16,042 bases of DNA from Peptococcaceae bacterium BRH_c23 (GTDB lineage Bacteria; Bacillota_B; Desulfitobacteriia; Desulfitobacteriales; Desulfitobacteriaceae). The notes beneath the pieces are model-generated. The model ran no database searches. It was not told where the DNA came from and saw only the letters and a program-made list of their open reading frames with translations. Positions 1-5,088 of this stretch are shown here, piece after piece. The stretch covers positions 1-16,042 of the forward strand of contig LADV01000128.1 in assembly GCA_000961805.1 (NCBI GenBank), in the 5' to 3' direction. Position 1 is the stretch's first letter. Every line of letters begins with the position of its first letter. The translations under genes were made by a program, and so were the position numbers.

Positions 1-60
1 ATTCGCATTTATGGTTTACGCTGGGACATCGAAGTTTACTTTAAGATGTGTAAACAAAAA
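1..60 (+). pseudogene. 3' fragment of an IS4-family transposase
   Basis: Reading from base 1 gives IRIYGLRWDIEVYFKMCKQK. This contains the IS4-family C-terminal signature Y-(2)-R-(3)-E-(6)-K in exact spacing: Y at 10-12, R at 19-21, E at 31-33 and K at 52-54. The E is the third residue of the DDE catalytic triad, which cuts and joins transposon DNA. IS4 transposases normally continue for several dozen residues past this motif. Here the frame runs into the hairpin at 57-89 and stops at 97-99, so the 3' end looks truncated. The 5' part lies outside the window, so the state of the rest of the element is unknown. Confidence 0.6.
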
Positions 61-89
61 TGCCAGCCACATTTTTGGGCTGGCATTTT
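57..89 (-). terminator. Terminator hairpin downstream of the antitoxin gene
   Basis: Perfect 12-bp inverted repeat, arms 57-68 and 78-89, built on TGCCAGCC/GGCTGGCA with a 9-nt loop. A-runs and T-runs at the outer ends mean each strand ends in a U-tract. It sits about 25 nt past the stop of the leftward antitoxin gene and so probably ends that operon. It could also stop rightward transcription from the transposase fragment. Confidence 0.75.
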
Positions 90-114
90 CCACCTTTAGT
101 GAATATTTATACGA

Positions 115-423
115 CTAGGCGCTCGTCCTTTTCCAGAGCTTTTTTTTTAGCTCAATTTCAATACCCATTCCTGATAAATATTTCAGAAAGTTTCGAAGTG
201 TTGGGGAATGACCAACCTTTTCAAGTCTTGAAACGGCCTGCTGGGAAAGTCCGGACTCCTGAGCAATTTCGGGTTGGGTCACTCCGAGCTGTTTCCGCAT
301 TTCTACGGCCATTTTAATGAGTTCATACTCGGCCTCGATTACCGCATATTCTCTTGCAAATTCCGGATCCTCTTTTTTAAATTTTTCTGTTTCATCTTGA
401 ATATTGACCTTTACGAATGGCAT
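115..423 (-). CDS. HigA-type antitoxin, XRE-family HTH protein
   Basis: 102-residue DNA-binding protein. A helix-turn-helix of the XRE/Cro type spans roughly residues 37-92: the stretch LGVTQPEIAQESGLSQQAV is the typical helix-2/turn/helix-3, followed by SRLEKVGHSPTLRNFLKYL. The acidic N-terminal part is the likely toxin-contact arm, by analogy with HigA. It lies 20 nt downstream of the toxin frame in the order toxin-antitoxin, which is characteristic of higBA loci. The ATG at 423 follows a good AGAAGGGGG ribosome binding site about 8 nt upstream. In known systems the antitoxin neutralises the toxin and represses the shared promoter; the twin operators at 821-872 are the likely targets. The gene looks intact although its partner toxin is frameshifted. 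Confidence 0.8.
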   Translation of the reverse strand: MPFVKVNIQDETEKFKKEDPEFAREYAVIEAEYELIKMAVEMRKQLGVTQPEIAQESGLSQQAVSRLEKVGHSPTLRNFLKYLSGMGIEIELKKKLWKRTSA

Positions 424-443
424 TTTTTATTCCCCCTTCTAAG

Positions 444-793
444 TTAAACGAAAATTCTTCCTAGTTCCTTTCCGATTTCCTTAGCGCGTTGTTTGGCCTT
501 ATCTAGCTCGATTTTTTCAGCTTTTCCTTTTTGCTTTCGACAGGCATGGACGATATAAAAGTTGTCTGCATCGGCAATAATATAAAAAAATCGGTTCTTT
601 CTTGGGAATTTTATTTCCCAGAGCTTTTTTTCAATCTGACGTGTATCAAGGGTCTCTTTTAAATAATCAAGTCCCTTTTGTTCGAGTTCTGTCATAATGA
701 GTTGACCTTCTGCTTGTTCATCCTTTGGAAGGCTTTTAAGTAATCAGCGATTAAGTCTTTTCCTCCCTGCGTGGCATATCGGTAAACATTCAT
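444..793 (-). pseudogene. HigB/Gp49-like toxin gene, frameshifted by one base
   Basis: The longest open frame (444-695, 83 codons) contains the core of the RelE-superfamily Gp49-like toxin: KKLWEIKFPRKNRFFYII, then FYIVHACRKQKGKAEK. These ribonucleases cleave mRNA on the ribosome. The family is usually about 115 residues. The missing N-terminus lies upstream in another frame, starting with an ATG at 793 behind an AAGGGG ribosome binding site and reading MNVYRYATQGGKDLIADYL. The frames meet near 730 at ...KAF/PKDEQAEGQLIM, where one missing base accounts for the shift; 444-793 is 350 nt, one short of 117 codons. An internal start at 695 would give a truncated protein lacking the first helix. 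This is either true decay or a single-base sequence error. Confidence 0.72.
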
Positions 794-815
794 ATTTTGG
801 CCCCTTGTTTTGAGA

Positions 816-879
816 ATTATACATCATGTTTGATGTTTTACCTTTAATCTTATTATAAATCATATTTGATGTATTACAA
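816..879 (-). promoter_or_regulatory. Toxin-antitoxin promoter with two tandem operators
   Basis: On the minus strand a -35 TTGTAA (874-879) and a -10 TATAAT (852-857) are 16 nt apart. The spacer holds an inverted repeat, ATCA-n4-TGAT, extended as a 16-mer at 857-872. A closely matching 16-mer at 821-836, a perfect ACATCA-n4-TGATGT palindrome, lies 36 nt downstream and again abuts a TATAAT (816-821). The two sites agree at 14 of 16 positions. The arrangement fits cooperative autorepression by the XRE antitoxin, which is inference. Confidence 0.7.
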
Positions 880-1223
880 GGTTTTTTTTAACAACTTGGT
901 TCTACTTTTCTAGGTTGGGATGCTTTCAGTTCTAGCAATTTTTTTAAAAGTTTGAGTAAGCAATGCGACGTAACTATGCAGACCTTACTTGAGTTTTTTA
1001 TGGAAGTTCTCAAGATTGGCACGTTTAATTAAGCTCTAACATCTGTCCTTGTTTATCGATTGATATTTGATGCCCAAAACTACAACTAAGATAGTAATTG
1101 TCCTCAAGCCGTGGTTATTATTTATTTCTGATGTGAGCATATCTATAATTTAAACTTAGACAGATCAGGAATATGTATATCTTTAAAATTTGATTCAGAC
1201 ATAGCTTGTTTTAAGAAAATAGC

Positions 1224-1249
1224 AGTGTCATTTGTGATATAACGACACT
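1224..1249. terminator. Weak hairpin
   Basis: AGTGTC (1224-1229) pairs with GACACT (1244-1249), and a T-rich stretch TTATTTTTT follows at 1252-1260. The stem is only 6 bp with a 14-nt loop. It could be a weak terminator for whatever once lay upstream. Confidence 0.3.
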
Positions 1250-1297
1250 ACTTATTTTTTACTGAATACCTTTTTATGTGAAACCTTATCCTTTGGA

Positions 1298-1494
1298 GAC
1301 TATTCCATCGGCGTACCGGATGGGTTCAATCCAGTTAGCTTAGCGGAACTGGTGAAGGTTCTGCAGAAGCTATGATGCAACATATGGCCGATTGCGTCGA
1401 ACATATTTACCTTGCTCTTGGATATACGGATTTTCGCAGACAGATTACAGGCCCAAACCGTCGATACGACTGGTGCTTCCTTTTAAAGGAATAA
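1298..1494 (+). pseudogene. Decayed 3' end of an unidentified gene
   Basis: Two protein-like frames join here. Frame 1 (from 1298 to the stop at 1373) reads DYSIGVPDGFNPVSLAEL. A second frame from about 1345 to the stop at 1492-1494 reads GTGEGSAEAMMQHMADC, then VEHIYLALGYTDFRRQITG and ends RYDWCFLLKE. The frames overlap around 1345-1373, as expected after a small indel. A strong terminator (1513-1555) follows 18 nt past the stop, which supports this being a former gene end. I do not recognise the family. No start or ribosome binding site is visible. Confidence 0.4.
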
Positions 1495-1512
1495 AATAGA
1501 CACTTTATTAAT

Positions 1513-1555
1513 GCTGGCTTTCATGCTCGTTTTTGCATGAAATTCAGCTTTTTTT
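1513..1555 (+). terminator. Intrinsic terminator after the decayed gene
   Basis: Arms 1513-1526 and 1535-1548 pair at 12 of 14 positions (GCTG..TTTCATGC with GCATGAA..CAGC) around an 8-nt loop. A run of seven T follows at 1549-1555. The orientation suits rightward transcription. Confidence 0.8.
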
Positions 1556-1666
1556 ATACTTAAAAGTACTGAAAACATCGAGGTTTTAGAGCATTTCCTA
1601 TTAGGGTTATTAATATTTTAACCCCCCTCAAAAGGTTAACACAGCCCGTGGAAGCTTATGTTCCTT

Positions 1667-1700
1667 CCAATAACTGAAATATCACGGTTATTGGCTTTTT
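1667..1700 (+). terminator. Probable terminator hairpin
   Basis: CCAATAAC (1667-1674) pairs perfectly with GTTATTGG (1687-1694) and CTTTTT follows. No intact gene lies just upstream, so this may be a relic. Confidence 0.5.
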
Positions 1701-1778
1701 GCTAGTATCAATGGCTTTGAATCATTTTGTCTATCGAAGCTGAAAAATATCCTCCTGTTGCCTGGAAGGCCAAGTCTC

Positions 1779-1820
1779 AAAATACTCTTCGCTACCCCCT
1801 TGTCAGCGAAGAGTATTTTT
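1779..1820. terminator. Strong bidirectional terminator upstream of marR
   Basis: Perfect 15-bp stem, arms 1779-1793 and 1805-1819, built on ATACTCTTCGCT/AGCGAAGAGTAT with an 11-nt loop. T-runs lie at the 3' side on both strands. It insulates the marR-ATPase unit from upstream transcription. Confidence 0.85.
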
Positions 1821-1833
1821 GTTATCATATATC

Positions 1834-1857
1834 TTGAATATCAAACAATATTATATT
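1834..1857 (+). promoter_or_regulatory. AT-rich dyads ahead of marR, candidate operator
   Basis: Two small dyads lie close together: TTGA-ATA-TCAA (1834-1844) and AATAT-T-ATATT (1847-1857). They are 43 nt ahead of the marR start codon. MarR proteins usually bind AT-rich palindromes in their own promoter, so these are candidate sites. I could not fix a -35/-10 pair with normal spacing. Confidence 0.3.
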
Positions 1858-1899
1858 TAAACATTATGAATTACATACTATTTTGGAGGAGGAGTTTTA

Positions 1900-2319
1900 A
1901 TGACGATCAATGAAGAGTTGACCCATGAACTCTTGGCGTTTTTCAATGGGTTTTCTTCTTGGGAAAATTCAATCGTGCGATCCAGTGAGGTAACGGTTTC
2001 TGAAGCCCATGCCTTAGAGGTCCTTGGTGAAAACGAAACAATGAATATGAAGGGTTTGGCTCAGAAACTGGGAGTCACGACAGGAACAACGACAGTAACC
2101 GTGGATCGCTTAGAAAAGAAGAATTTTGCCCGTCGTGAATCGACGAAAGAAGATCGACGCGTTAATCTCATCAGTTTAACGGATATAGGAAGGAAGGCCT
2201 TTGAGGAACATCATGACTACCATTTGCGCTTGACAGATCAGATGACGTCTACTTTGAGTGATGATGAAATTAAGCAATTTTTGCACATCTTGAAAAAGAT
2301 CAATGTAGAAACTTTTTAG
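1900..2319 (+). CDS. MarR-family transcriptional regulator
   Basis: 139-residue winged-helix regulator of normal MarR length. The recognition region is MNMKGLAQKLGVTTGTTTVT, followed by VDRLEKKNFARRESTKEDRR, which carries the family's D-x-R-R wing signature and is followed by VNLISLTDIGRKAFEEHH. The flanking helices should form the dimer interface. The ATG at 1900 follows a GGAGGAGG ribosome binding site (1885-1892) and a terminator-insulated leader. The metal ATPase gene starts 114 nt downstream on the same strand with no terminator between, so the two probably form one transcript and this protein probably controls the exporter. The inducer cannot be read from the sequence. A metal is plausible from context, but no obvious metal-binding Cys/His cluster is visible. 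Confidence 0.85.
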   Translation: MTINEELTHELLAFFNGFSSWENSIVRSSEVTVSEAHALEVLGENETMNMKGLAQKLGVTTGTTTVTVDRLEKKNFARRESTKEDRRVNLISLTDIGRKAFEEHHDYHLRLTDQMTSTLSDDEIKQFLHILKKINVETF

Positions 2320-2433
2320 AACGTCGGAAATCTCCGGATAACGACATCTATTAATGGCTAATGGATCCAAGATAAGAGAAATAGAGGGTACATAGCTAAG
2401 TCATATGAAAAAGAAGCTAAGAGGAGCAGTGAC

Positions 2434-4308
2434 ATGAGAACATCTTGGAATTCACTTTGGTCGCGACATAAAGGGTTGATTGTTACAGCCCTCAGTTTAG
2501 GATTTATTATCCTGGCTTGGTATTCTGGCAGATATGGTCATTCTGAGCTTGAAGTTCCATTCTACCTTTTGGCTTACGCCATAGGTGGATATCAGAAAGC
2601 CTGGGAAGGTCTGCAAACCCTGATTAAAGAAAAAGATTTCGATGTCGATTTGTTGATGGTAGTAGCGGCTATTGGTGCAGCAAGTATCGGATTTTGGAGA
2701 GACGGGGCTATTTTAATACTGATTTTTTCCCTAAGTGGTGCACTAGAAGGGTATACTCTGGAGCGAACGAATGATGAAATCAAAGCCATTATGAAACTAC
2801 GCCCGGAAGAGGCTATTGTATTACAAGGAAGCCAAGAAAAGCGAGTTCGAGTTGAAGAATTGCAGCTAGGCGACCGTTTGTTGGTGAGACCAGGAGAACG
2901 GATTGCGGCGGACGGGCTTGTACGTGAGGGATATTCTTCTGTAAATCAGGCTTCGATTACGGGAGAATCAATGCCCATGGATAAATCTGTAGGGGACGAA
3001 GTTTTTGCTGGAACTATGAACGGACAGGGAGCTTTAGTCATCGAAATGACCAAGCCGGCAGAAGCAACGTTGCTTGCTAAAATAATTCATCTTGTTCAGG
3101 AAGCTCAAAGTGAAAGACCTCCTAGTCAATTATTCATGGAGCGGTTTGAACGTATTTATGCGAAAATTGTAGTCACTTGTGCGCTATTGATCTTAGTCGT
3201 GCCACCCTTTGTCTTAGGGTGGTCTTGGAGTGAGACGATTTACAAAGCGATGATCTTTCTAGTCGTAGCTTCGCCCTGTGCACTGGTTTCCTCGATCATG
3301 CCTGCTATTTTATCCGGGATATCCAATGGAGCACGAAACGGCATTTTATTTAAAGGCGGCGCCTATCTAGAGGCTGTCGGTGATGTAAACGTAGTAGCCT
3401 TTGACAAAACCGGGACTCTCACCGAGGGAATACCGACAATTACTCAGGTGATCCCTTACGGAAACTATACTGAAAATGAGGTATTAGGCATCGCAGCCTC
3501 CCTAGAAACCTGGTCAGAACACCCTATTGCTAAGGCTATAATCCATAAAGCAAAGGAGAAAAATATTCAACTCTGCTCGGCTTCAAAGCTGGAAGCTGTG
3601 CCTGGGCTTGGGGTGCGTGGCATAGTGGACGGTCAGGAATATCGAATCGGAAAACTAGATTTGACCGAAGGACAAAAATTATCGGATGAGGAAATGAAGG
3701 CTGTCCAGAAACTGGAGGAGCAAGGGAATACGGTAATCTTTGTTCAGGTGGGAGACGAACGAATCGGTGTTTTAGCGGTACAAGATACCCTGCGACCACA
3801 GGCAAAAGAATCGATCAGAAGACTAAAACAAATGGGGATTAAGGTTGTGATGTTGACCGGCGACAGCTCTACAACTGCGCAAATCATAGGTGAACAGGTA
3901 GGCGTTGACGAAGTCTATTCAGAATTGCTGCCCCAACATAAAGTAGACCTTATAAAAAAGTTAGGAGAATATGGCAAGGTGGCGATGGTCGGAGACGGCG
4001 TGAACGATGCACCGGCCTTGGCGGTTTCTTCTGTGGGTATCGCTATGGGTGCAGCCGGAACGGATGTAGCGCTGGAAACTGCTAATGTAGTTCTGATGGC
4101 GGATGATATTTCTAAGGTCGCTTACGCCATTACCTTAGGGCGTCGCACGACTAGGGTGGTTAAACAAAATGTTACCTTTGCCATTGCTGTCATTCTCGTG
4201 CTGGTCCTGTCTAATTTTTTTGGGAATATTAATTTGCCCCTAGGTGTGATTGGACACGAAGGAAGTACGATCCTCGTTATCACTAGTGGCCTACGCTTAC
4301 TGCGGTAA
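2434..4308 (+). CDS. P1B-4-type heavy-metal ATPase, probable Fe(II)/Co(II) exporter
   Basis: 624-residue membrane P-type ATPase that should couple ATP hydrolysis to metal export. All core motifs are present: actuator TGES (176-179), phosphorylation DKTGT (324-328), SEHP in the nucleotide domain (361-364) and hinge GDGVND (520-525). There is no N-terminal metal-binding domain. The metal-site helix carries SPC (280-282) rather than CPC, and the last helix carries HEGST (608-612) near GLRLL. SPC plus HEGGT/HEGST marks subgroup P1B-4, which includes the Bacillus iron exporter PfeT and CoaT-type cobalt exporters. The position of the Feo uptake genes about 0.5 kb downstream favours Fe(II), which is inference. 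The ATG follows AGAGGAG at good spacing. It lies downstream of marR and probably shares its transcript. Confidence 0.88.
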   Translation: MRTSWNSLWSRHKGLIVTALSLGFIILAWYSGRYGHSELEVPFYLLAYAIGGYQKAWEGLQTLIKEKDFDVDLLMVVAAIGAASIGFWRDGAILILIFSLSGALEGYTLERTNDEIKAIMKLRPEEAIVLQGSQEKRVRVEELQLGDRLLVRPGERIAADGLVREGYSSVNQASITGESMPMDKSVGDEVFAGTMNGQGALVIEMTKPAEATLLAKIIHLVQEAQSERPPSQLFMERFERIYAKIVVTCALLILVVPPFVLGWSWSETIYKAMIFLVVASPCALVSSIMPAILSGISNGARNGILFKGGAYLEAVGDVNVVAFDKTGTLTEGIPTITQVIPYGNYTENEVLGIAASLETWSEHPIAKAIIHKAKEKNIQLCSASKLEAVPGLGVRGIVDGQEYRIGKLDLTEGQKLSDEEMKAVQKLEEQGNTVIFVQVGDERIGVLAVQDTLRPQAKESIRRLKQMGIKVVMLTGDSSTTAQIIGEQVGVDEVYSELLPQHKVDLIKKLGEYGKVAMVGDGVNDAPALAVSSVGIAMGAAGTDVALETANVVLMADDISKVAYAITLGRRTTRVVKQNVTFAIAVILVLVLSNFFGNINLPLGVIGHEGSTILVITSGLRLLR

Positions 4309-4362
4309 TAGGTAAGAAACAACGTAAATGAGTTGTAAGGGTTGACCGCGTGCACTGTATAA

Positions 4363-4414
4363 GCATAAGACAAGAAGCAAGTTAGAGCGAGCTAACTTGC
4401 TTCTTGTCTTATGC
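4363..4414. repeat. Perfect 23-bp inverted repeat after the ATPase gene
   Basis: Arms 4363-4385 and 4392-4414 are perfectly complementary (beginning GCATAAGACAAGAAGC) around a 6-nt loop. Five more pairs are possible past a 2-nt bulge (4358-4362 with 4417-4421). No T-run follows on either strand, so it is not a textbook intrinsic terminator. It may still end the marR-ATPase transcript, protect its 3' end, or be a small mobile palindrome. Confidence 0.8.
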
Positions 4415-4457
4415 AATTATAAACAGTTTGCCATTTGAGTAAAATGGCTTGAGAGTA

Positions 4458-4486
4458 TTGACTTTCATTATCAATTACGATAAAAT
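4458..4486 (+). promoter_or_regulatory. Promoter with overlapping Fur-like box
   Basis: TTGACT (4458-4463) and TAAAAT (4481-4486) are separated by exactly 17 nt. The 15-mer TGACTTTCATTATCA at 4459-4473 matches the Gram-positive 7-1-7 Fur consensus TGATAAT-n-ATTATCA at 12 of 14 positions and covers the -35 and spacer. Iron-loaded Fur would block this promoter. It drives the region with the decayed feoA-like gene and may read on into feoA. Confidence 0.65.
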
Positions 4487-4514
4487 AAATCAAGATATCT
4501 TGGAAGAAGAAGCG

Positions 4515-4655
4515 ATGCCTTTAACCGGGAACATAACCATAAGTGTTAAAAGATTCAGGTTATCTCTCAATAAAGGACTCGCTCAACAGTGGATGATTAA
4601 ACGATAAGGTGGCAAGGGTTGGAAAAGGGCATTAAAACATCTGCAACCGGAGTAG
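4515..4655 (+). pseudogene. Decayed FeoA-like gene
   Basis: An ATG at 4515, behind a GGAAGAAGAAG purine tract, opens a frame beginning MPLT, a common FeoA start. It runs to WMIKR, hits TAA at 4605-4607, then continues in the same frame as GGKGWKRALKHLQPE to a second stop at 4653. FeoA proteins typically have an I-K-R-x-GGKG-x-x-R-x-L-x-x-L-G-x-x-P-G segment near residues 15-40, and the remnant resembles this with a stop in place of one residue. The second half of the SH3-like fold is missing. Its own Fur-box promoter lies just upstream. The match is by eye and the spacing is loose. It could instead be a non-homologous leader sequence. Confidence 0.35.
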
Positions 4656-4660
4656 CATAT

Positions 4661-4690
4661 TTAAGATTAATTGATAACGCTTATCATAAT
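4661..4690 (+). promoter_or_regulatory. Second Fur-like box and candidate feoA promoter
   Basis: The perfect palindrome TGATAA-CGC-TTATCA at 4672-4686 matches the 7-1-7 Fur consensus at 12 of 14 positions. It lies within a candidate promoter, TTAAGA (4661-4666), 18 nt, CATAAT (4685-4690). FeoA starts about 105 nt downstream, leaving a sizeable leader with no clear riboswitch fold. Repression by Fur under iron sufficiency is the expected logic for a Feo operon. Confidence 0.6.
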
Positions 4691-4795
4691 CAAACTTAAG
4701 AGATGTAACTAAAAATAGTACAAACAATAATTATTAAAGTTAGAAGTGGTAAACTTTTGTGAATAATCCTAATCTAACTCATTTAGGAGGTATAT

Positions 4796-5011
4796 ATGAT
4801 GTCATTATCAAAAGGAAGGTTAAATACGCCTTATACTGTGAACTCTGTTAATACTGATTATGCAGATATTCGTGAATTTCTATTTACCCTTGGTTGTTAT
4901 CCTGGCGAAAAAGTAACTATTATTTCAAAATTGGCATCTAACTATATCATTAACATCAAAGATGCAAGGTACAGTATAGACGAGGATTTAGCAAACGCCA
5001 TTATGGTATAA
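4796..5011 (+). CDS. feoA: FeoA ferrous-iron transport accessory protein
   Basis: 71-residue small cytoplasmic protein with the SH3-like FeoA fold. The typical core is visible: IREFLFTLGCYPGEKVTIIS in the middle and YIINIKDARYSIDEDLANAI near the end, closing with MV as many FeoA proteins do. FeoA associates with FeoB and supports Fe(II) uptake. Two start codons are in tandem, ATG at 4796 and ATG at 4799. The AGGAGG at 4785-4790 is 5 nt from the first and 8 nt from the second, so the second may be the preferred start. feoB begins 77 nt downstream. Expression is probably Fur-controlled through the box at 4672-4686. Confidence 0.9.
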   Translation: MMSLSKGRLNTPYTVNSVNTDYADIREFLFTLGCYPGEKVTIISKLASNYIINIKDARYSIDEDLANAIMV

Positions 5012-5022
5012 ATTACTTATTC

Positions 5023-5036
5023 CATCATTATCATTA
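5023..5036. promoter_or_regulatory. Third Fur-like motif between feoA and feoB
   Basis: CATCATTATCATTA here reads TAATGATAATGATG on the other strand and resembles the classical repeated-hexamer Fur box (GATAAT units). It has no clear promoter of its own. It could be an extra Fur site or simply AT-rich chance. Confidence 0.35.
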
Positions 5037-5088
5037 GGGTAGTGCTGATTAAAAGTTAGATTAGACTAACTATTTGGAGGAGGAGCTC

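Larger units (their letters stand above)
880..1899. other. Gene-poor stretch with gene remnants and hairpins
   Basis: No intact gene is visible in about 1 kb. It holds one decayed gene end (1298-1494), three convincing or likely terminators (1513-1555, 1667-1700, 1779-1820), a weak hairpin at 1224-1249, and the AT-rich leader of the marR gene. A 28-codon minus-strand frame around 1030-1113 (reading RLEDNYYLSCSFGHQISI...) has protein-like composition but no start and no recognised family. The rest looks like unselected sequence next to a mobile-element remnant. Confidence 0.6.

Noticed and set aside
60..317. Plus-strand 85-codon frame over the antitoxin gene
   Set aside because: It is antisense to a clear HTH antitoxin, has no ribosome binding site and has no domain features.
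1030..1113. Minus-strand frame reading RLEDNYYLSCSFGHQISI
   Set aside because: It is short, has upstream stops and no start, and no family was recognised. Kept only as a mention in the intergenic entry.
5074..5088. Upstream TTG start for feoB
   Set aside because: It overlaps the GGAGGAGG ribosome binding site; the ATG at 5089 is correctly spaced and gives the standard FeoB N-terminus.
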